8,307 bases of DNA from JBGOUV01 sp041477815. Lineage in GTDB: Bacteria; Acidobacteriota; Terriglobia; Bryobacterales; JACQDG01. Numbering within the stretch: the first letter of the stretch is position 1; each line of letters opens with the position of its first letter. Location: assembly GCA_041477815.1 (NCBI GenBank), contig JBGOUV010000308.1, forward strand, positions 1 through 8,307. The letters are read 5' to 3'. Positions 1-5,638 of the stretch are shown piece by piece. A model generated the notes under the pieces. It saw only the letters and a program-made list of their open reading frames with translations. It was not told where the DNA came from and searched no databases. Position numbers and translations under genes: made by a program.

Positions 1-150
1 AAACCGATAGGCCGCGCTCTAGAGTTCACGCTACGCCTGACGCTTCCGGCAGAGATGAAAGCTGGAGCCTAGATAGGGCCGCACCTCAAGCCATTGCCCG
101 GCGCGCCGCCTCGAAACACTTGCCGCAACATCGGCTCCGTTAGTGGTGCG
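1..150. other. Unassigned left edge, downstream of the crotonase-family gene
   Basis: No gene can be assigned here. One plus-strand frame is open from base 1 to a TAG at 70-72 and would give 23 residues ending LPAEMKAGA. It could be the tail of a gene entering from the left, but it is too short to judge. Reading leftward from the neighbouring gene's TAA stop (151-153) I see no hairpin followed by a T run. The only small palindrome is the CGGCGCGCCG around base 103. Confidence 0.3.
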
Positions 151-927
151 TTAGCGCCCTACCCAGCAGGGGGCCCGCTTCTCGAGAAACGCGGTGATGC
201 CTTCCTGGGCGTCCTGGGCGAGGGCGTTCATAGACATTACCTCTTTGGCGTAGGCGTAGGCTTTCGCCTCGTCGAGGTCGATCTGGGCGTAGTAGGCCTG
301 CTTGCCCAAGGCGATGGTGAAGGGGCTGGACTGGGCGATCTCGCAGGCTAACTGGCGGGTGGCGGCGGCCAGATCGGCGGCGGGGACCACGCGGTTGATC
401 AGGCCCCAGTCGCAGGCGGTGCGGGCGTCGATCGGGCGGCCGGTGAGAAGCATTTCCAGGGCGCGCTTGCGGCCGACGGCGCGGCTGAGGGCGACCATCG
501 GAGTGGTGCAGAAGAGGCCGATCTTGACGCCGGGGGTGGCGAAGGAGGCCGTCTCGGACGCTATGGCCAGGTCGCAGGCGGCTACGAGCTGGCAGCCGGC
601 GGCGGTGGCTATCCCTTGGACCTGGGCCACGACCGGTTGCGGGATTTGCTGGAGGCGGGTCATCAGATCGGTGCAGAGGTCGAAGATTTGGCGGTAGCGG
701 GGGAGATCCTGGGCCACCATTTCGCCGAGGTCGTGGCCGGCGGAGAAGACGTTTCCCGCGGCGGCCAGGATCACGGCGCGGGTCTCCTGGTTCGCCGCCA
801 CTTCTTCCAGGCACGCGATCAGCTCCTGCATCAACTCGACCGACAGGGCGTTGCGGCGCTGCGGGCGGTTCAGGGTGATGGTGGCGACCGGCGGGGCGAG
901 GTCCAGAAGAAGATGCTGGTACAGCAT
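151..927 (-). CDS. Enoyl-CoA hydratase/isomerase (crotonase) family protein, ECHDC3-like
   Basis: Crotonase-fold protein of 258 aa, the usual length for a single-domain member. Seen: the ITLNRPQRRNAL entry at about 17-28, FSAGHDL at 61-67 (first half of the CoA oxyanion hole), IATAAGCQLVAACD at 106-119 (second half), FATPGVKIGLFC at 129-140, and the C-terminal QEGITAFLEKRAPCW at 241-255. The SAGHD, AAGCQL and GLFC versions of these motifs match the ECHDC3 branch rather than classical mitochondrial-type ECH. By motif alignment the two catalytic glutamates of ECH (Glu144 and Glu164 in the rat enzyme) are replaced by Gln113 and Gly133, so ordinary hydratase chemistry is doubtful although acyl-CoA binding remains likely. 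The ATG at 927 is chosen because the crotonase homology begins there and GAAGG lies 4 bases upstream; an in-frame ATG at 1110 would add 61 non-homologous residues running through the divergent promoter. Cytoplasmic. No partner gene in the window points to a pathway. Confidence 0.9.
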   Translation of the reverse strand: MLYQHLLLDLAPPVATITLNRPQRRNALSVELMQELIACLEEVAANQETRAVILAAAGNVFSAGHDLGEMVAQDLPRYRQIFDLCTDLMTRLQQIPQPVVAQVQGIATAAGCQLVAACDLAIASETASFATPGVKIGLFCTTPMVALSRAVGRKRALEMLLTGRPIDARTACDWGLINRVVPAADLAAATRQLACEIAQSSPFTIALGKQAYYAQIDLDEAKAYAYAKEVMSMNALAQDAQEGITAFLEKRAPCWVGR

Positions 928-956
928 AGCGCCTTCAGCGTAGCACACAGGGGTAA

Positions 957-986
957 TTGACAAAGGCGGGCGTATCCTTCTATCAT
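957..986 (+). promoter_or_regulatory. Sigma70-type promoter of the ABC operon
   Basis: A perfect -35 box TTGACA (957-962) is followed after 18 bases by TATCAT (981-986), five of six matches to TATAAT. Transcription would begin near 992-995, about 33 bases before the ATG of the first gene, leaving a short leader with GGAGG at 1010-1014. It is the only strong promoter I can see for the four plus-strand genes. The opposite strand of the same spacer must serve the divergent crotonase-family gene; there TTGTCA overlaps this -35 box, but I find no convincing -10 partner for it. Confidence 0.65.
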
Positions 987-997
987 TTTTGATGATA
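981..997. promoter_or_regulatory. Small inverted repeat overlapping the -10 box, possible operator
   Basis: TATCAT (981-986) and ATGATA (992-997) are perfect inverted copies separated by TTTTG. The left arm is the -10 box itself and the right arm lies at the expected transcription start, a position where a dimeric repressor would block transcription. No regulator gene is nearby, and six-base arms can arise by chance in this AT-rich spot, so the operator role is only an inference. Confidence 0.3.
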
Positions 998-1026
998 ATC
1001 CCCATTACTGGAGGATTGGTGTCGAG

Positions 1027-1989
1027 ATGATCAAGGCGGAAGGTCTGACCAAACGGTACGGTCCTCACACCGCGGTGGACAACATCAGCTTCGAGGTCGC
1101 CAAAGGGCAAATCGTTGGTTTTCTAGGGCCTAACGGGGCCGGAAAGACCACCACGATGCGCGTGCTGACGTGTTTTCTGCCCCCCACGGGGGGGAAAGCG
1201 AGCGTGGCCGGCTACGACGTGGTGGAGCAGCCCCTGGAGGTCAAGAGACACATCGGTTACCTGCCCGAGACGCCCCCGCTCTATCCCGAGATGGAGGTCC
1301 ACGAGTACCTGGACTTCGCCGGCCGGATCAAAGGCGTCTCCAAGGGCGACATCGCCAAGCGTGTCACCGAGGTCATCGAGCGGTGCGCGCTGGGCGAGGT
1401 CCGGTACAAGCTGATCAGCAAACTGTCGCGCGGCTACCGGCAGCGCGTGGGGCTGGCCCAGGCCCTAATCCACAACCCGGACGTCCTGATCCTGGACGAG
1501 CCCACGGCGGGCCTCGACCCCAAGCAGATCATCGAGACCCGGAAGCTGATCCGGGATCTGTCGGGCAACCACACCATCATCCTGAGCACCCACATCCTGC
1601 CCGAGGTATCGACCACCTGCCAGCTCGTCATCATCATCAACAAGGGGAAGCTGGAGGCAATCGACACCCCGGACAACCTGACCGCGCGGTTGCAGGGTCA
1701 CGAAACGGTGTTCATCGAGGTGGATGGTCCGGCCGACCAGGTTTTGGGGAAGATCGAGTTGTTGCCGGGCGTGGCCCGGGTGGCGCGCAAGGACGGGCAT
1801 TCCGGACGCGCGAGTTTTGAGATCGAGACCGTGAAAGACCACATCAACATCCGCAGCGAGCTGGCCCGGTGCGTGGTGGAAAGCGGCTGGGGGCTGCACG
1901 AGCTGCGGCCGGTAGGACTGAGTCTGGAAGAGATCTTCCTGAAGCTGACCACTTCCGACAAGGCGGAAGCCGCCGGAGGGACTTCGTGA
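1027..1989 (+). CDS. ABC transporter ATP-binding protein, GldA-like (ABC-2 class)
   Basis: Cytoplasmic ATPase subunit that would power the permease encoded immediately downstream. In 320 aa it shows the full ABC set: Walker A GPNGAGKT (34-41), a Q-loop region GYLPETPPLYPEM (77-89) with Glu81 where many ABC proteins have Gln, signature LSRGYRQR (133-140), Walker B VLILDEPT (153-160) with AGLDP D-loop, and the switch histidine at 189 (STHI). Residues about 220-320 form the extra C-terminal domain found in DrrA/GldA/NatA-type exporter ATPases (DUF4162 type). The start ATG has GGAGG at 1010-1014, a rather long 12-base spacing, but no better in-frame start exists and the family's N-terminus (MIKAEGLTKRYG) fits. 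The TGA stop overlaps the GTG start of the permease gene, indicating translational coupling. GldA is named from Bacteroidetes gliding motility; that role should not be assumed here. Confidence 0.92.
   Translation: MIKAEGLTKRYGPHTAVDNISFEVAKGQIVGFLGPNGAGKTTTMRVLTCFLPPTGGKASVAGYDVVEQPLEVKRHIGYLPETPPLYPEMEVHEYLDFAGRIKGVSKGDIAKRVTEVIERCALGEVRYKLISKLSRGYRQRVGLAQALIHNPDVLILDEPTAGLDPKQIIETRKLIRDLSGNHTIILSTHILPEVSTTCQLVIIINKGKLEAIDTPDNLTARLQGHETVFIEVDGPADQVLGKIELLPGVARVARKDGHSGRASFEIETVKDHINIRSELARCVVESGWGLHELRPVGLSLEEIFLKLTTSDKAEAAGGTS
1975..1988 (+). promoter_or_regulatory. Ribosome binding site and GTG start of the permease gene
   Basis: GGAGGG (1975-1980), then the five bases ACTTC, then GTG (1986-1988). 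The GTG shares four bases with the ATPase gene's stop (GTGA). The spacing is ideal, and the site rules out the in-frame ATG at 1869, which lies deep inside the ATPase gene. Confidence 0.8.
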
Positions 1990-2756
1990 CAAATATCTGG
2001 ATACTGGCCAAGAAGGAAGTCAAAAGCTACTTCGCTTCGCCCATCGCCTACATCGTGCTGGCGATGTGGGCGATCATCTTCGGTTACTTCTTCTACAGCG
2101 CGACGGCGATCTTCGTGGACTACAGCATGCGGGCCATGATGCAGCGCGGCCAGGCCCCGCCCATGAACATCAACGACTTCATCGTGCGGCCGCTGCTGAT
2201 GAACATCAGCGTGATCGTGCTGTTCCTCATGCCCATGATCACGATGCGCCTGTTCGCCGAGGAAAAGCGCATGGGGACCATCGAGCTGCTGCTGACCTCG
2301 CCCTTGCGCGACATCGAGATCATCCTGGGCAAGTGGCTGGCGGCGATGATCCTGTACCTGTGCCTGCTGGGGATCACGGCGCTGAACATCGTGTTCCTGT
2401 TTATCCACGGCAAGCCCGACTGGCGCCCGCTGCTCGTGGGGTACCTGGGGTTGATCCTGCTGGGAGCGACGTTCTTGGGGATCGGGGCGTTCATCTCCAG
2501 CCTGACCAAGAACCAGATCGTGGCGGCGGCCCTGACCTTCGGGGTGTTCCTGATGCTGTGGGTGCTGGACTGGGTCAGCTCCTACTCGACCACGGACACG
2601 GGCAAGGTGATCGCCTACCTGTCCATCACCCAGCACTTCGAGCCGTTCGCCAAAGGGGTGATCGAGCTGAAGGACGTTATGTACTATATATCGGCAATTT
2701 TCCTGGGCCTGTTTCTGACCATGCGGTCCATGGAATCCCTGAGGTGGAGAGCCTAA
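1986..2756 (+). CDS. ABC-2 type permease, GldF-like
   Basis: Membrane subunit partnering the ATPase encoded just upstream. The 256-aa protein begins VTNIWILAKKEVKSYFASP, the typical cytoplasmic N-terminal helix and first membrane entry of ABC-2 permeases. About six hydrophobic spans are visible, near 20-38, 70-89, 117-140, 147-171, 177-196 and 231-246. Between spans 2 and 3 lies RLFAEEKRMGTIELLLTSPL (88-107), the characteristic coupling segment (EEKRxGTIELLLTSP) that contacts the ATPase. A loop of about 30 residues, including the Met- and Pro-containing stretch MRAMMQRGQAPPMNIN, lies between spans 1 and 2. The stop is five bases before the next ATG, so it is in the same operon. This family moves or extrudes lipids, polysaccharides or drugs in other systems; the substrate here is unknown. 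GldF-like is preferred because of the GldG-like gene that follows. Confidence 0.9.
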   Translation: MTNIWILAKKEVKSYFASPIAYIVLAMWAIIFGYFFYSATAIFVDYSMRAMMQRGQAPPMNINDFIVRPLLMNISVIVLFLMPMITMRLFAEEKRMGTIELLLTSPLRDIEIILGKWLAAMILYLCLLGITALNIVFLFIHGKPDWRPLLVGYLGLILLGATFLGIGAFISSLTKNQIVAAALTFGVFLMLWVLDWVSSYSTTDTGKVIAYLSITQHFEPFAKGVIELKDVMYYISAIFLGLFLTMRSMESLRWRA

Positions 2757-2760
2757 CGCC

Positions 2761-4149
2761 ATGAATGCCGCCTGGATGAAGACACGTCAAACCAAGTACG
2801 GCGCCTACCTGGGAGTCTATGTGCTGGTCGTGCTGGCGATCCTGGGGGCGGCCAATTACCTGGCCAACCGGTACAACAAGACGGTGGACACCACCAGCAA
2901 CAAGATTTTCAGCCTGTCGGACCAGACCAAGAAGATCGTCGGCAACCTGAAGCAGGACGTGAAGATCTACTATTTCGACCAGACCGCGCGGATGAACGAG
3001 AGCCGCTTCGGGCCGAGCGCCAAGGACTTGCTGGACCGCTACGACAACCTGTCGCCCAAGCTGACGGTGGAGTTCGTGGATCCGGTCAAGAACCCGAAGA
3101 AGGCTCTGGACATGAAGATCCAGTCGGCCGGGACCACCATCGTCGAGGTGGGGACGCGGCGCGAAGAGGCGAAGACGCTCAGCGAAGAGCAGGTCACCAA
3201 CGCGCTGATCCGGGCGCTGAAGACCGACAAGCGGACGGCCTGCTTCCTGGAGGGCCACGGCGAGCACGACCTGGAGAGCACCGATGCCGGCGGGTTCTCG
3301 GGCGCCAAAGAGTCGCTGGAAAGCTCGAACGTCACCACCAAGGGCATCTCGCTGCTCGAGAAAGAGCCGAAGGTTCCGGCGGAGTGTACGACGCTGGTGA
3401 TCGGGGGTCCGCGCACGGAGCTGGTGGAGGCGGTCGAGATCGCCGTCATCAAGAAGTTCATCGAGGAAGGCGGGCGGGCCATGATCCTGGTGGATCCGCC
3501 GACCAAGAACGTGAACACGACCAACCTGGCGAAGCTGCTGGCCGACTTGGGCGTGAAGGTGAACAAGGACCTGGTGGTGGACCTGAGCGGGATCGGGCAG
3601 TTGTTCGGCGCCGACGCGCTCTCGCCGCTGGTGACCAAGTACGAGTCGCACGCGATTACGAAGGAGATGCGCAACGTGGCCGCCCTGTTTCCGCTGGCCC
3701 GCAGCGTGGAGCCGGGCGACTCGAAGGACAAGATCACCGTGGAGAAGCTGTTCTCCACCACCCCGCGCAGCTACGGGGTGAGCGACCTGACCGCGCGCGA
3801 AATCAAAGTGGACCCCAATAAAGACAAGCCCGGTCCGCTGACCCTGGCCGTGGCCGGAACCGTGCGCGGCGAGAAGGAAGGCCAGCAGGGGCGGTTTGTG
3901 GTGGTGGGCAGCTCGAACTTCGCCACCAACTCGGCGCTCGGGTTCGGCGGCAACCGGGACCTGTTCCTGAACATGATGAGCTGGCTCAGTTCCGATGAAG
4001 ACCTCATCTCGATCCGCCCGAAGGATCCGGAGGACCGGCGGCTTACGATGTCGGCCTCGCAGATGAGAACCATCTTCTACACCAGCATGATCACGCTGCC
4101 GCTGTTGATTATCGTCAGCGGCACGTACGTGTGGTGGCGCCGGAGGTAG
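2761..4149 (+). CDS. GldG-like ABC transporter auxiliary protein (GIFT-type domain)
   Basis: 462-aa membrane-anchored auxiliary subunit. One hydrophobic span lies near the N-terminus (about 17-34) and a second at the C-terminus (about 438-458) followed by WWRRR, so roughly 400 residues would lie on the far side of the cytoplasmic membrane. The N-terminal soluble part (NKIFSLSDQTKKIVGNL, 47-63) and the later CFLEGHGEHD motif (161-170) are hallmarks of GldG/ABC_transp_aux proteins, whose GIFT domain is shared with eukaryotic IFT52. The EGGRAMILVDPP stretch (236-247) and FVVVGSSNFATN (379-390) are the expected Rossmann-like strands. Start ATG at 2761 with GGAG at 2746-2749; an alternative ATG at 2776 (Met6) would remove five residues without affecting the anchor. 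It follows the permease gene by four bases and precedes the DUF4340 gene by four. In some lineages the permease and GldG are fused; here they are separate. Confidence 0.88.
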   Translation: MNAAWMKTRQTKYGAYLGVYVLVVLAILGAANYLANRYNKTVDTTSNKIFSLSDQTKKIVGNLKQDVKIYYFDQTARMNESRFGPSAKDLLDRYDNLSPKLTVEFVDPVKNPKKALDMKIQSAGTTIVEVGTRREEAKTLSEEQVTNALIRALKTDKRTACFLEGHGEHDLESTDAGGFSGAKESLESSNVTTKGISLLEKEPKVPAECTTLVIGGPRTELVEAVEIAVIKKFIEEGGRAMILVDPPTKNVNTTNLAKLLADLGVKVNKDLVVDLSGIGQLFGADALSPLVTKYESHAITKEMRNVAALFPLARSVEPGDSKDKITVEKLFSTTPRSYGVSDLTAREIKVDPNKDKPGPLTLAVAGTVRGEKEGQQGRFVVVGSSNFATNSALGFGGNRDLFLNMMSWLSSDEDLISIRPKDPEDRRLTMSASQMRTIFYTSMITLPLLIIVSGTYVWWRRR

Positions 4150-4156
4150 ACCCGTG
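4142..4156 (+). promoter_or_regulatory. Ribosome binding site and GTG start of the DUF4340 gene
   Basis: GGAGG (4142-4146), overlapping the last codons of the GldG-like gene, is followed after seven bases by GTG (4154-4156). The next residues KPLRLLIAV begin a membrane anchor, so this start is well supported although it is not ATG. Confidence 0.75.
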
Positions 4157-5524
4157 AAACCATTACGACTGCTCATAGCCGTGGGCGTTTTGGCGGCTCT
4201 GGGGGGCGCGGTGTGGTACTCCGAAAAACACCCCCCCAAGCCCAAAGACGAGGTGAAGAAGGAGAAGATCCTGGCCTTCGAGCAGGATCAGTTGAAGAAG
4301 GTCCGGATCAGCCGGCCGGCCGGCGGCGACACGGTCGCGCTCGAGAAGGGCGACGACGGCAAGTGGCGCATCACCGAGCCGAAGAACTATAAGGCCGACG
4401 AGTCGACCGTGTCGAGCCTGGCCTCGAGCCTGGCGACGCTCAACGCCGACGACGTGGTCAACCCGAAGAACTACGACTGGAAGTCGTTTGGCCTGGATCC
4501 GGGCAAGCTCGTGGTGGAGGCTACGCTCAAGGACGGCAAGACGCACAAGCTAACCCTGGGCGACGACGCGCCCACCGCCTCCGGCGTCTACACCAGGCTC
4601 GACAGCGACCAGCGGCTGTTCACCATCGGCAGCTACGTCAAGACGAGCTTCGACAAGCCGGTGGCCGATTTCCGCGACAAGCGTTTGCTGCCATTCGACT
4701 CCGAGAAGGTCACGCGAGTGGCGGTAAAGACCAAAGACCAGCAGCTCGAGTTCGGCAAGGCGGGCACGACGTGGCAGATCACCAAGCCCCGGCCGCTGCG
4801 GGCCGACAACACCGCGGTGGACGACATGGTGCGGTCGGTGCGGGACGCCAACTACGAATCGATTCTGGACGAGAGCGAGAAGCCGGCGGCCAAGTACTCA
4901 TTCGCGACGCCGCACGCGGTGTTCGAAGCGGTGGACATCGCCGGGACCCACACCCTGACCATTGCCAAGGACAAGGACGCCAAGGAGTCCACCTATTACT
5001 GTAAGTCAAGCGAGATGCCCGGGGTGTTCAAGATCTCTACCACGGTGGCGGAGGGGCTAAATAAGAAGCTGGACGATCTTCGGAGTAAGAAACTATTCGA
5101 GTTCGGCTGGAACGACCCGCAGAAAGTGGAGTTGCGGGACGGCGAGGTCCGGATGGTGGTGGAGAAGCAGAAGGAGAAGTGGGTCCGGACGGACGCGGGG
5201 AACAAGGAGCTGGCGTCGGATAAGGTGCAGTCGCTGATCGACAACCTGCGGAACCTGAGCGCGAAGGCGTTCGCGGCGGATGAGGCGGCGGCGCAGGCGA
5301 AATACGGGTTGTCCAAGCCGGTGGCGGAGGCTCGGGTGACCTCGGACGAGGGGAAGCGGGTAGAGAAAGTCTTTGTGGCGGCCGGGCCGGAGGGGAAGTA
5401 CTACGCGGCGCGGGAGAACGAGCCGGCCACCTACGAGATTGAGAAGACGGCGTACGAGGACTTCCAGAAGGCGGTGGTGGCGGTAAAGGATACGCCGGCT
5501 GCGGTGCCTGAGAAGAAAAAATAG
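4154..5524 (+). CDS. DUF4340 domain protein, three tandem repeats, membrane-anchored
   Basis: 456-aa protein with an N-terminal hydrophobic anchor (about 4-22) lacking a lipobox cysteine, then a Lys- and Pro-rich linker (HPPKPKDEVKKEK, 26-38), so the bulk should face the periplasm. The rest reads as three related units of about 130-140 residues, near 40-177, 178-314 and 315-445. Each opens with a short strand (LKKVRIS, EKVTRVAV, QKVELRD). Each then has a Trp-containing strand (DGKWRITEP at 69-77, GTTWQITKP at 204-212, KEKWVRTDA at 340-348), an A-D or S-D helix start (ADESTVSSL, ADNTAVDDM, ASDKVQSLI), and a FGL/YSF/YGL-xxP turn (112, 248, 384). The first two end in the similar junctions FRDKRLLPFD (173-182) and LRSKKLFEFG (309-318). 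DUF4340 genes commonly sit after GldA/F/G-like genes, as here, which suggests a fourth subunit of the complex. Biochemical function is not known to me. The C-terminus is lysine-rich (EKKK). Confidence 0.85.
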   Translation: MKPLRLLIAVGVLAALGGAVWYSEKHPPKPKDEVKKEKILAFEQDQLKKVRISRPAGGDTVALEKGDDGKWRITEPKNYKADESTVSSLASSLATLNADDVVNPKNYDWKSFGLDPGKLVVEATLKDGKTHKLTLGDDAPTASGVYTRLDSDQRLFTIGSYVKTSFDKPVADFRDKRLLPFDSEKVTRVAVKTKDQQLEFGKAGTTWQITKPRPLRADNTAVDDMVRSVRDANYESILDESEKPAAKYSFATPHAVFEAVDIAGTHTLTIAKDKDAKESTYYCKSSEMPGVFKISTTVAEGLNKKLDDLRSKKLFEFGWNDPQKVELRDGEVRMVVEKQKEKWVRTDAGNKELASDKVQSLIDNLRNLSAKAFAADEAAAQAKYGLSKPVAEARVTSDEGKRVEKVFVAAGPEGKYYAARENEPATYEIEKTAYEDFQKAVVAVKDTPAAVPEKKK

Positions 5525-5619
5525 CAAATCACCACAAAGACACCAAGACACAAAGAACACTAAGAAGACCATATGGACTTGGTGTTCTTTGTGTCTTGGT
5601 GTCTTTGTGGTGAATTGCT
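5516..5619 (-). terminator. Likely intrinsic terminator of the minus-strand gene, built from the long inverted repeat
   Basis: For transcripts coming from the minus-strand gene, the very long hairpin at 5523-5619 is followed directly by TATTTTTTC (complement of 5515-5523), which is the stem-plus-U-run pattern of a rho-independent terminator. For plus-strand transcripts the same hairpin is followed by GCCTACTC, with no T run, so it may stop the ABC operon less efficiently or act only as a barrier to RNA decay and antisense reading. Confidence 0.5.
5523..5619. repeat. Long inverted repeat made of 8-bp tandem units
   Basis: Left arm 5523-5564 pairs with right arm 5578-5619. The inner 32 bases (5529-5560 with 5582-5613) are perfectly complementary. 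The extended arms contain one mismatch (5528 with 5614) and one G-T pair (5561 with 5581). The 13-base loop contains the palindrome CCATATGG (5569-5576). Each arm is itself a short tandem array: CACAAAGA, CACCAAGA, CACAAAGA at 5533-5556, with the complement TCTTTGTG, TCTTGGTG, TCTTTGTG at 5586-5609. The low-GC, strongly purine/pyrimidine-biased arms stand out from the surrounding GC-rich coding DNA. It nearly fills the 114-base gap between two convergent genes and overlaps the TAG of the DUF4340 gene. CACAAAG-type intergenic repeats occur in many unrelated environmental bacteria; family membership is my inference. Confidence 0.92.
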
Positions 5620-5638
5620 GCCTACTCTTCCCTACGGG

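Noticed and set aside
928..1110. Extending the crotonase-family gene to an ATG at 1110, giving 319 residues
   Set aside because: The extra 61 residues have no crotonase similarity, overlap the ABC ATPase gene and run through the divergent promoter; the ATG at 927 fits the family's start.
1178..1200. Near-palindrome CCCCCCACGGGGGGG inside the ATPase gene
   Set aside because: It encodes the ordinary LPPTGGK stretch after Walker A and is explained by codon choice in GC-rich coding DNA.
1869..1985. Longer permease start at 1869
   Set aside because: The added residues are a shifted-frame reading of the ATPase gene. GTG at 1986 has an ideal GGAGGG and the typical permease N-terminus.
2677..4245. 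Long minus-strand open frame (522 codons) antisense to the GldG-like gene
   Set aside because: Its product is a His-, Arg-, Gln- and Val-rich shadow of the GC-rich plus-strand genes, with no recognisable domain; the plus-strand reading has clear family motifs.
4311..4328. CCGG-rich run in the DUF4340 gene
   Set aside because: Low-complexity GC codons for SRPAGGD, in frame and without any flanking structure.
5529..5613. CRISPR array, because of the short repeated units
   Set aside because: The units are 8 bp, directly adjacent without spacers, and inverted between arms; no cas genes are present.
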